DNA of 27,751 nt from Phycisphaerae bacterium (GTDB taxonomy: Bacteria; Planctomycetota; Phycisphaerae; UBA1845; PWPN01). The notes beneath the pieces are model-generated. The model was not told where the DNA came from. It ran no database searches and worked only from the letters and a program-made list of their open reading frames with translations. Position numbers and translations under genes: made by a program. How positions within the stretch are numbered: the first letter of the stretch is position 1; the number at the start of each line of letters is the position of its first letter. This document shows, piece by piece, positions 13,700 through 21,058 of this stretch. The stretch is taken from contig DAOOIV010000074.1 in the NCBI GenBank assembly GCA_035384605.1, positions 1 through 27,751 of the forward strand. Direction: 5' to 3'.

Positions 13700-15598
13700 A
13701 TGCACCTGCGCCTGCTAGGTAAACGTCCCGTAGTCGTCTGGTGGGTTCTGACGCTGTTGGCAACTTGCGCCTCAACTCTGAGCGTAAAGGCACAGGATTC
13801 GGTTTCCCCCGCAATCGCGAGCCAACCTGCGGCCGACGTGGCGTCGCCCGCGACAGATGAGGTGGACAATCCGGTTCTCAGCCCAGCAACGGTGACGCCG
13901 AGGGCTGATGTGGCCTCTGAGACACATGGTGTGTCGCCGCTTCCGGCGATTCCGCTTCCATTCTCCGAGACCGGCGAAGCGGCGGCGTCGCCTGCGGCCG
14001 CACAGCCTGACCCTGCTCCGTCATCCAACTCCTCGTTGGCTTCCCCCGAAGCGACGGACGAGCCGGCTAAGACAGAAACACCTGCCGTTCCCACCTCGAC
14101 ACCGGAGCCGCCCCCAACACCGGACCATGAAGAGAAGCACGAGTCGGTAGCCGGGCCGCATGACAAGCACGAAACCGATACTCCGCACGAGACGATGGGC
14201 AAGCATGAGGCGGCAGCACACGGTGCGCACGGCGAAGGCGCGGCAGGCGCGCACTACTCGCCTCCGCTTTGGGCGGTGGCTCCGTTTGTGATTCTGTTGT
14301 TGTGCATTGCCATTCTGCCGCTGATCCACCGTGTCGAACATTGGTGGCACCACAACAAGAACAAGTTCATCATCGCCGCCGCATTGGCCATCGTAACCCT
14401 GCTCTACTACCTGCTCCGAAGCGTGGGTTTCCATGCCGACCCGGGCTTGCCCTCGGTCAAGATGGTCTTGCAGCATGCTGTTCTGGATGAGTACATTCCA
14501 TTCATCATCCTGCTGTTCTGCCTGTATACGATCAGTGGCGGCATCCAGCTCCGCGGCGACCTGCGGGCCAGACCGGCAACCAATGCAGCCTTTCTGGGGT
14601 TGGGCGCGGTCCTCGCGAGCTTCATCGGAACCACGGGTGCATCGATGTTGCTCATCCGGCCCCTGTTGCAGATCAATCAGGAGCGTAAGCACGTCCGCCA
14701 CACGGTGATCTTCTTCATCTTCCTGGTCAGCAACATTGGCGGCAGTCTGCTTCCGACGGGCGATCCGCCTCTGTTCCTCGGTTACCTGTTTGGTGTGCCC
14801 TTCCTTTGGACACTGAACCTCTGGAAAGCCTGGCTCTTCGCCGTCTGCGTATTGCTGGTCGTATATTGGATCTGGGATACGCTGGCGTATCGCCGCGAGA
14901 CCGTTGAAGATCGCATGCTGGATGCCACGCAGATCGAACCGTTGCGAATCCGTGGTTCGCTGAATTTCCTGTGGCTTCTTTGCGTTGTGCTGGCGGTGGC
15001 CGTCATGGTCCCCGGCAAGGAATTGCCGGGCACAAGTTTCGCCGTGCCCGATTTTCTCCGCGAAGCGGTGATGCTTGCGTTCGTGGGCCTGGCTTGGATG
15101 ACGACGTCGCCGCAGATCCGCAAGGAAAACAACTTCGATTTCTGCGCCATCACCGAGGTGGCCGTGCTGTTCATCGGCATTTTCATCACGATGCAGGTTC
15201 CAATCGAAATCCTCAACGCCAAGGGGCCCGAGCTCGGCCTGACCAAGCCGTGGCAGTTCTTCTGGGCGACGGGCACTCTGTCCAGCTTCCTCGACAATGC
15301 GCCGACCTATGTGGTCTACTTCAAGACCGCTGGAACCCTGGCGCCCGAAGGGATGGCCATGATGGGCGATGTCGATACGTTCCTCAAGACCATCCCGATT
15401 CCGCTGCTGGTCGGCATCTCGCTCGGCGCCGTCTTCATGGGCGCCAACACCTACATCGGCAACGGCCCGAACTTCATGGTCAAGAGCATTGCCGAGCAGT
15501 CGGGCATCAAAATGCCAAGTTTCTTCGGCTACATGCTCTACAGTATCGTGATTCTCATTCCGCTTTTCCTGCTGATCACGGTGATCTTCCTCATGTGA
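13700..15598 (+). CDS. NhaD/CitMHS-type Na+/H+ antiporter with exported His-rich N-terminal region
   Basis: The 632-residue membrane protein belongs to the ion transporter superfamily. The membrane part (from about residue 190) has ten or more hydrophobic segments and the conserved re-entrant motifs TTGASMLLIRPLL, NIGGSLLPTGDPPL, SSFLDNAPT and GANTYIGNGPNFM, seen in NhaD-like sodium:proton antiporters and putative citrate transporters (CitMHS_2). It would exchange Na+ or Li+ for H+ and control pH or salt. In front lies a signal peptide (ending near SVKAQ) and some 150 residues rich in Pro, Ala and Ser. This ends in a His/Glu cluster at about 143-185 (EEKHESV, HDKHETD, HETMGKHEAAAHGAHGEG). The head should lie outside the cytoplasm and may bind metal or sense pH. 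Start ATG 13700 with GGAG nine bases upstream. Substrate is inferred from family only. Confidence 0.87.
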   Translation: MHLRLLGKRPVVVWWVLTLLATCASTLSVKAQDSVSPAIASQPAADVASPATDEVDNPVLSPATVTPRADVASETHGVSPLPAIPLPFSETGEAAASPAAAQPDPAPSSNSSLASPEATDEPAKTETPAVPTSTPEPPPTPDHEEKHESVAGPHDKHETDTPHETMGKHEAAAHGAHGEGAAGAHYSPPLWAVAPFVILLLCIAILPLIHRVEHWWHHNKNKFIIAAALAIVTLLYYLLRSVGFHADPGLPSVKMVLQHAVLDEYIPFIILLFCLYTISGGIQLRGDLRARPATNAAFLGLGAVLASFIGTTGASMLLIRPLLQINQERKHVRHTVIFFIFLVSNIGGSLLPTGDPPLFLGYLFGVPFLWTLNLWKAWLFAVCVLLVVYWIWDTLAYRRETVEDRMLDATQIEPLRIRGSLNFLWLLCVVLAVAVMVPGKELPGTSFAVPDFLREAVMLAFVGLAWMTTSPQIRKENNFDFCAITEVAVLFIGIFITMQVPIEILNAKGPELGLTKPWQFFWATGTLSSFLDNAPTYVVYFKTAGTLAPEGMAMMGDVDTFLKTIPIPLLVGISLGAVFMGANTYIGNGPNFMVKSIAEQSGIKMPSFFGYMLYSIVILIPLFLLITVIFLM

Positions 15599-15797
15599 GA
15601 GGGTTCAGCGATCGGGAATCGGCCGGCAAGGACGGGTCGAACCGGTTTTGCGCGATGACGATAGCCTGGGCAAACAGGATTGGGGTCTGCGCCGTTCGTG
15701 ATCGACAATCGTCCATTTGCCGCGTCCCCGATGAGCAAGACCGAGCCGAGCAAGGCGCGATGCGTGACGTGGCTTTTCGATGGTATCCGGCGGAGAC

Positions 15798-16952
15798 CTA
15801 TTCGTATCCGGCCCGCTTAACATCGCTGAGTTCGTAGAACAGCTCGACATAACTGGCATAGCGGGACTCGTCGATCTCGCCGCTTTTCACAGCGGCCTTG
15901 ATCTCGCACCCCTCCTCGTGAATGTGGACGCAGTTGGGGAACTTGCAGTTGGCGATACGATCGACGAATTCGACGAAGTGCATTTCGAGTTCGTTGATCG
16001 GCACCATGGCCACGTCCAAGGCCCTGATACCCGGCGTGTCAACCACCGCGCCGCCGAAGCTGAGCTTGAGCCGCACTGCGGTTGTGGTCGTGTGGCGTCC
16101 CTTCTCGCTGGCGAGCGAAACGGGAGCTGTCTTGAGGTTGAGACCCGGTTCGAGCGCATTGATCAGTGAACTCTTGCCGACGCCGCTCTGACCCGCCAGA
16201 AGGGTCACCTTTCCCGTCAATAGCGAACGCAACTCGTCCAGGCCCGTACCTTCGACGGCGCTTGTGGCTACGGCGGCATAACCCAACCTTCGATAACGGG
16301 TCAGCACTTCCGCAGTCTCGTCTTCGGGATCGGGGTCGAGGTCTACCTTGTTTACACAGATGGCCGCAGGGAGGTTGCCCGCGTGCGCCGCCACCAGATA
16401 GCGGTCGATCAGGTGCGGTTTGATCATCGGCTCGCGAATCGAGGTGATCACCAGAACCTGATCGACGTTGGCGGCGATCATATGGGTTTTCTTGCCGTCG
16501 CACCGGCTCAGGGCCGTTCGACGCGGGTACACGTGTTCGATCACGCCTTCGTTCACCACCCCCGCCTCGTCGGCCACGATAGAGATGGCCACCTCGTCGC
16601 CGACCACCACGGGGCTTCGGTTCCGGATCAGCAGCGTCCGCAGGACGCGGCGAACGGTGCACGGCCAGATTCGGCCATCGACATCCACGTCGACGAACTG
16701 CCCGCGAACCGCGACTGCGATTCCCTTAAGCCAACTGCCCTCGCCGCGACTCTGATCCTGGTCGATCTCGACAACCGTCCGCTTTCTGGACAGGTCGCCC
16801 TTGGCCTTGACTGCCTCCCGACTGAAAACTTCTGTTCCTTGGTCATCGTCCGTGGGTATTTCCCAGCGCTTGCGGCGCGCGGGTGTCTGTCGATTTCGTC
16901 GAAAGTCGACCCGCCGCAGTCTTCGACCTTTGCCTGACGACTCTCCGCCCAC
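15798..16952 (-). CDS. rsgA: Small ribosomal subunit biogenesis GTPase RsgA
   Basis: The 384-residue circularly permuted GTPase acts late in 30S subunit maturation. Order of elements: a basic N-terminal extension, an OB fold (VRGQFVDVDVDGRIWPCTVR), then the GTPase motifs in permuted order, G4 NKVDL, G5 SAVEG, G1 GQSGVGKSS, a Thr-rich switch I after KGRHTTT, and G3 DTPG. The end is the zinc finger CKFPNCVHIHEEGC. All family residues are present. Start: GTG at 16952, preceded by TTGGAG with seven bases spacing. A further in-frame GTG at 16985 lacks a convincing site. The Arg/Lys-rich extension of about 70 residues before the OB fold is longer than in E. coli. It is convergent with the antiporter gene (199-base gap) and divergent from pyrF. 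Confidence 0.95.
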   Translation of the reverse strand: MGGESSGKGRRLRRVDFRRNRQTPARRKRWEIPTDDDQGTEVFSREAVKAKGDLSRKRTVVEIDQDQSRGEGSWLKGIAVAVRGQFVDVDVDGRIWPCTVRRVLRTLLIRNRSPVVVGDEVAISIVADEAGVVNEGVIEHVYPRRTALSRCDGKKTHMIAANVDQVLVITSIREPMIKPHLIDRYLVAAHAGNLPAAICVNKVDLDPDPEDETAEVLTRYRRLGYAAVATSAVEGTGLDELRSLLTGKVTLLAGQSGVGKSSLINALEPGLNLKTAPVSLASEKGRHTTTTAVRLKLSFGGAVVDTPGIRALDVAMVPINELEMHFVEFVDRIANCKFPNCVHIHEEGCEIKAAVKSGEIDESRYASYVELFYELSDVKRAGYE

Positions 16953-17080
16953 AATGGATCTCCAAGATCGCTCCAGAGGCGGCACTTCCCGAGAAGCAGG
17001 GTACCAGCCTCGCGGAAGATTCTAACACCGTTTGGACCTGAACGTGTAGGCGGAAATCCGGTTTTTAGTCTGCGGATACC

Positions 17081-17109
17081 TTGCGTCGCGACCCCTGGAG
17101 GGCTACACT
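17081..17109 (+). promoter_or_regulatory. Predicted sigma-70-type promoter of pyrF
   Basis: TTGCGT (17081-17086) and TACACT (17104-17109) are separated by exactly 17 bases and lie about 100 bases before the pyrF GTG, in the divergent gap with rsgA. Each hexamer matches the consensus at four of six positions. This is the best promoter-like match I noticed in the window; not tested statistically. Confidence 0.4.
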
Positions 17110-17210
17110 CGCTGTTTTCGGGGGAGCAGCCCTCAAGGCGCCCCCCAAAGTTGACTGCTGGCTATCCAACAGCTCGCGCCAAGCGGTTGTGAAATGAGAG
17201 GTAGGTATCC

Positions 17211-18155
17211 GTGGCAGAGAACTTTGCCGACCGTCTTTTGAAGGCCATCAAGGCCAAGGGCAGCCCCACCTGTATTGGGATCGATCCGGTCTATTCCAAG
17301 CTCCCGGCCGAGATCTCGGAAAACAAGGAGCTTAACGACGCCACCGACTCGGAGGTAGCCCTGGATGCGATTCTGGAGTACTGCCGGCGGTTGGTGAGAA
17401 TCGTCAGCCCGCTGGTGGCTGCGGTGAAGATCAATATCGCCTTTTTTGAGCGATACTATGCTGACGGCGTGGATGCGTATTTCGATTTGGTCCAGGAGGC
17501 GGATCGAGCCGGCCTTATCGTGATTGGCGACTGCAAACGCGGAGACATCGGCTCGACCGCCGAGATGTATGCCGCCGCCATGCTGGCCGAACCCGATTTC
17601 GCCAACCTTGAAGACCTGACCGGGCCGGACGCCATCACAGTCAGCCCCTATTTCGGCCTCGACGGGCTCCAGCCGTTCATCAACGTAGCCCGCGAGGAGC
17701 AAAAAGGGGTCTTTGTGCTGGTTCGGACGAGCAACCCATCGGCTGCCGAGTTGCAGACTGCCAGGCTCGAAAGCGGCATGACCGTGGCCGAGTTTGTCGC
17801 CCGGCAAGTCGAGAGTTGGGCTTCCGATCCGACTCTGGTAGGTGAATGCGGCTACAGTGCAATCGGTGCGGTTGTTGGCGCGACGGCCCGGGACGAAATC
17901 GCGACGTTTCGAGCCATGATGCCGCATTGCATCTTCCTGGTTCCCGGATTCGGCGCTCAGGGCGGCACCGCCTCTGATATCGGTGCCTGCTTCAAACCGG
18001 ATGGCACGGGGGCTCTGGTGACCGCCTCCCGAAGCGTTATCTATGCCTACGACGACATGAAATACCTTGAGCGATTCACCTCCGAATGGGAAAAATGCAT
18101 CGAGCAGGCCTGCAAGGACTTCGTCGCCGAGGTGCGCAACGTAGTGCCGAGGTAA
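17211..18155 (+). CDS. pyrF: Orotidine 5'-phosphate decarboxylase (group 2 type)
   Basis: The enzyme converts OMP to UMP, the last step of de novo pyrimidine synthesis, in the cytoplasm. At 314 residues it is longer than the E. coli type. It has the long-form features: IGIDP (22-26), VKINIAFFERYY, the catalytic GDCKRGDIGST (D107, K109), TVSPYFGLDGL, VLVRTSNPSA, GAVVGAT and VPGFGAQGG near the phosphate site. Start is GTG 17211, with AGAGGT just upstream (near 17200). No other pyr genes are adjacent, so it is probably expressed singly from the promoter predicted at 17081. Confidence 0.95.
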   Translation: MAENFADRLLKAIKAKGSPTCIGIDPVYSKLPAEISENKELNDATDSEVALDAILEYCRRLVRIVSPLVAAVKINIAFFERYYADGVDAYFDLVQEADRAGLIVIGDCKRGDIGSTAEMYAAAMLAEPDFANLEDLTGPDAITVSPYFGLDGLQPFINVAREEQKGVFVLVRTSNPSAAELQTARLESGMTVAEFVARQVESWASDPTLVGECGYSAIGAVVGATARDEIATFRAMMPHCIFLVPGFGAQGGTASDIGACFKPDGTGALVTASRSVIYAYDDMKYLERFTSEWEKCIEQACKDFVAEVRNVVPR

Positions 18156-18450
18156 GTGTAAGTTGTCGATTGAAGACCCCTTGCCGGTCGAGGACTCCGG
18201 TCTACCTAGAACCGCCTCTGTCGGGTACGTTAAGGGGCAAGGCAGGCGACCTTTCATGCCCTCCGCCGACCGCAGGAAACGCGGCCGAAAAGCTGCCTTG
18301 GTGTCCAGACAGGTCTCCTCCATCAGCCCGGCAGACCCGTGAGACTCGAGAGTGCGGTAGGTGTAGCGGGGGAACGCCGGTTAGCAAAACGTCGCCCGGC
18401 TGCGTATCCGGGCAAGGACAAACGGGAAACCTCGGTGAAGGGCGGTTGAG
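18156..18450 (+). other. 295-base non-coding leader with hairpins before the phosphoesterase gene
   Basis: No convincing gene lies here. Visible structure: CCTTGCC (18179-18185) can pair with GGCAAGG (18236-18242). Close to the downstream gene, GCCCGG and CCGGGC (about 18394-18413) form a 6-bp hairpin around eight bases, followed by GGGAAACCTCGG and the ribosome binding region AAGGGCGG. It could be an untranslated leader or a structured RNA. I could not match it to a known riboswitch class. Confidence 0.3.
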
Positions 18451-19422
18451 ATGGCTCACTATCATCAAGCATCCTCCTGTCTGCCGACCCGATTGCCGGC
18501 ATGTGCGATGCTTCTCGTCGTGCTTGTCCTAGGCACTCTCTGCTCAGCAGACGCGCACCGGTTTGTGATCGTGTCCGACCTGCACCCCACGCATGCAATC
18601 ATCGACCAACTAGATCGACTGACCCGGGAGGTGCTGGAGATCCGCCCGGCCTTCGTGGTGCAGCTCGGCGATGTGGGCAACGACAGCTTTCCCGGCGAGA
18701 GCGTATGGCAGATGAAGGTCATCGACGCCGCGTTCAGGAGGTGGCGCGAGGCCGGCATCGAGATCCACGTTGCGGTCGGCAATCATGACGTGCCCGCCGA
18801 CAAGCCTGGCGTTGCGGTGCTCAAGAGGAACTGGTTTGCCTCTCAGCTTCCACCCTATCCCATGAACGCACAACTGGATGCCGACAAACATCCCGAGATC
18901 TGGAAGCGCTACTGCCTCGAAGGCAAGCACTACTACGCTTTCACCTGGCGCGGCGTGCATTTCGTGATCATGGACTCGGAAAACATCACCGATCACCAGT
19001 TGGCCTGGCTGGAAGCGGTACTCTGCCGTCATGAAGGGAATCCGTCGCGGTATCCGACACTGGTCTTTGCGCATGATCCGCATGTCATGACCGGTGATCG
19101 AGGGCACATCAGCCGGCCGCTGTACCGCATACTGGAGAAATGTCCGGATGGTCACTGCGTCCAAGCCGTGTTCGGCGGCGACTTTCACTACGCGCAGTAT
19201 TGGCCCCCCGAAGAGAATCTAGGCGCGCACGTTTATGCGGTTCCAGCCTCGGTGCTCAACTTCGCCATTCATCATCCCCAGGAACCGGCGTACACGGAGT
19301 ACATCATCGCGACGGTGACCGAAGATGAGATTGCTTTCGAGCCGAAACCCATCGGGCGTGGTGTCAACATATTCAAGGACAGGGTGTCTTATCATCCGAT
19401 CGCGCGCCGCCGTGCCGATTGA
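18451..19422 (+). CDS. Exported calcineurin-like metallophosphoesterase
   Basis: The 323-residue protein starts with a signal peptide (hydrophobic core MLLVVLVLGTLCSADA, residues 20-35), so it acts outside the cytoplasm. The two-metal phosphoesterase motifs follow in order: SDLHPTH (D43, H45), GDVGND (D74, N77), GNHD (N111, H112), FAHDPH, and GGDFHYAQY in place of the usual GHxH. The core is complete apart from that substitution. In this superfamily substrates range from phosphomonoesters to nucleotides and phosphoproteins; none can be assigned. The ATG at 18451 has AAGGGCGG nearby. It stands alone, followed by a gene-poor region. Confidence 0.85.
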   Translation: MAHYHQASSCLPTRLPACAMLLVVLVLGTLCSADAHRFVIVSDLHPTHAIIDQLDRLTREVLEIRPAFVVQLGDVGNDSFPGESVWQMKVIDAAFRRWREAGIEIHVAVGNHDVPADKPGVAVLKRNWFASQLPPYPMNAQLDADKHPEIWKRYCLEGKHYYAFTWRGVHFVIMDSENITDHQLAWLEAVLCRHEGNPSRYPTLVFAHDPHVMTGDRGHISRPLYRILEKCPDGHCVQAVFGGDFHYAQYWPPEENLGAHVYAVPASVLNFAIHHPQEPAYTEYIIATVTEDEIAFEPKPIGRGVNIFKDRVSYHPIARRRAD

Positions 19423-19866
19423 GACCAAAGACCGCTGGTGCGGTATTGCGCGGTGTCGCAGTGAATGAATCCGAGCAGCCTATTGAGTTCGATTGATCGG
19501 TTCATGAGCATCATCCCATTCATGGCCGCATCATGCACATCGACAAGAGACAACCAGCAGGGGGATGTCGCCTTGGCAGACGAATGCAATGCTGCTGATG
19601 GCCGGATCCTCATCGATTGGTCGGCCGCAGGCGGGGCGGGGCATGAGCGAGGGGGCATCGGAGTCCATGGAGGACATCACGACAGGCGAGCGAACCAGGA
19701 AGGGCGGCTGCATATACGCACCGTGCTGAGAGCGGCCGAGGAAGGAGTGCGTATTGCCGTACAAGACGTTGTTCGGATGTGATGCAGAGAATGGGTTTTT
19801 AGTCCCTTCCGTCGCAACTGGCGCGCATGTTTCTCGATCGCAGAGCACTTGGGTTGCGGCCCGCAA
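19392..19866 (-). pseudogene. Possible frameshifted minus-strand gene remnant
   Basis: Two minus-strand frames abut here and both have G/C-rich third positions by eye. The first (19866 to about 19540) reads through segments such as GAYMQPPFLVRSPVVMSSMD and FVCQGDIPLLVVS. The second takes over at about 19555 with LVDVHDAAMNGMMLMNRSIE and LNRLLGFIHCDTAQY. Joined by one frameshift they would give roughly 150 residues. I do not recognise the product. The opposite strand is also open, and the end overlaps the phosphoesterase 3' end, so this may be chance. Confidence 0.2.
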
Positions 19867-19919
19867 AAAGGCGGTCCGCCTTAGCTAACGTAATCCCAAA
19901 GCGGCCTTTGGCCGCAACC
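19852..19919. repeat. Nested palindromes, 68 bases
   Basis: Outer perfect 10-bp inverted repeat: GGTTGCGGCC (19852-19861) and GGCCGCAACC (19910-19919). Inside it are AAGGCGG-T-CCGCCTT (19868-19882) and a second hairpin, GCGGCC-TTT-GGCCGC (19901-19915), which competes with the outer arm for pairing. The segment can fold as one long cruciform or as two small hairpins. It is not in a gene and has no T-tract. It may be a REP-like element or the end of a decayed mobile element. Confidence 0.6.
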
Positions 19920-20393
19920 AAATTGAAAAATCAGCGAGTACCCTACACATCCCCTTCGGACGGGTATTGACGTGACGGCTCGAAATCTGCCCGCTGCTCC
20001 GAGACTCGCACGCGCGTCGTTGTGTCGTGCGCATTGATTTGCGGGCCACTGGCAAGACACATCCCGTCCGATCTCAACGCCGCGATATCAAACGATTACG
20101 AAGAAGGCCAAATCATCTTCGCCGGCTGCATCTTGGCAACCTTTGTCTGACGGCACTCGGCGGGAATGCTCCATACCACTACACCATGAAGCCTCCGAGG
20201 CCCCAAAACGTGCGCGCAAAATGTACAGGAGTTCCGGAGTAAGGGACGATTGTCACCGGGAGCTTCAAACCCCGATATCTCGCAAGCTGGCGATTTCATC
20301 TTTCGCAACTGGCAATCATACGCCCTGGAGAGACCCGGTTGTCTCCAATTCCCAATCCCGGCACATTAAAGCGTATCAGAAAGAGCCTGGTGT
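19920..20393. other. No intact gene seen
   Basis: Short frames exist on both strands but none has a start site, family resemblance or consistent codon use. A + strand stretch of about 60 codons ending near 20150 (with NDYEEGQIIFAGCILATFV) reads protein-like and may be a decayed fragment. Composition is less GC-rich than in the flanking genes, as expected of non-coding or decaying DNA. Confidence 0.5.
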
Positions 20394-20660
20394 TTGGTGT
20401 CCTTCCGGCAAGCCTGCATGAATCGTGATGCCTCTGATATCGTCCGCGGCCAGTGCGAGCGTGCACGGAGGACGGCGGATGAGAACCGGAACGACGCCAT
20501 CGCCCGCGATCGAGACTTCTCGTCGGAGCAGCGGCCGGCCTTTCATCAGGCCAAGAGCGGCCCGGTCATGGAGCAGTTCCGGACTTGGTGCATGCGGCAG
20601 TTCGAGGACCGGCTGGTGGAACCCAACTCGGCCCCCGGCCAGGCCATCTCCCACCTGCGG
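20394..20660 (+). mobile_element. IS66-family transposase remnant (C-terminal part)
   Basis: The + frame beginning near 20394 contains FSSEQRPAFHQAKSGPVMEQ, then RTWCMRQFEDRLVEPNSAPG and QAISHL. This follows the C-terminal pattern of IS66-family transposases: a SPEQR-like lead, S-x-PV-M/L, a W in the next helix, then RLVEPNSxLGQAIxYL. Only about 75 recognisable residues remain. The N-terminal part, the accessory tnpA/tnpB genes and the terminal repeats are missing. The expected Tyr-Leu-Leu-x-x-Trp continuation breaks off at about 20655, where another frame starts to make sense. The element is dead. Confidence 0.6.
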
Positions 20661-21055
20661 CGACCGTTTCGCCCGACTACGACCTGGCCCCGGCCCTGGA
20701 GCATTGCCGATGCGGCATCGTCAACTTCTACAGCCGCGAAGACTGGTTCGATGCCGGGGTGCTGACTAAAACCTTCGGTACCATGGATCGAAAGGAGACT
20801 TCCACGGCCGGAAGGCGAGGATTCCTCGACGCGGGCGGCACACTCTGCGTCCGCGACGGCCTGAATCAAGCCGCCTGGACGCCCCAGTGGCGAAAGCTCG
20901 GGCACTGGGGTGGCCACCTCGGCTATGAGTCGCGAACCTGGGCCCCGGAGGTCCTCGCGCCGCTCATCCCCTCGGCTTCTGGACCACCAACAGGGCAGAT
21001 CGAAGGTGCTACAGCACGGAGTGCTCACGCAACGATTCCAGATTATCCGAGCTGA
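20655..21055 (+). pseudogene. C-terminal fragment of an alpha/beta-hydrolase-like protein
   Basis: From about 20655 a different + frame reads ATVSPDYDLAPALEHC, IVNFYSREDWF, TKTFGTMDRK, STAGRRGFLD and LGHWGGHLGYESRTWAPEVL, about 105 contiguous residues before a short tail and stop at 21055. The NFYSREDWF block resembles the acid-bearing strand of alpha/beta hydrolases, and GHWGGHLGY resembles the catalytic-His region. The nucleophile-elbow half of the protein is missing; the IS66 remnant stands in its place. There is no start codon or ribosome binding site that would make this a gene. Family call is from resemblance only. Confidence 0.5.
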
Positions 21056-21058
21056 ACA

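Noticed and set aside
13585..14202. Minus-strand Ser/Gly-rich frame of 205 codons opposite the antiporter head
   Set aside because: Its Ser/Gly/Val composition is the complement of the Pro/Ala/His-rich head; no start signal.
17133..18323. Minus-strand frame of 396 codons opposite pyrF
   Set aside because: It covers pyrF almost exactly on the other strand; pyrF has all catalytic motifs, so this is a shadow.
18340..18420. Resemblance to a c-di-GMP-I riboswitch (GGTAGGTGTAGCGGGG)
   Set aside because: The companion conserved segment of that class (GACGCAAAGCCTCCGGCCTAA-like) is absent upstream, and the order of elements does not fit.
19868..19890. Integron attC-like site near TTAGCTAACG
   Set aside because: Only a partial RYYYAAC-like match, no paired GTTRRRY core at the right distance, and no integrase or cassette array.
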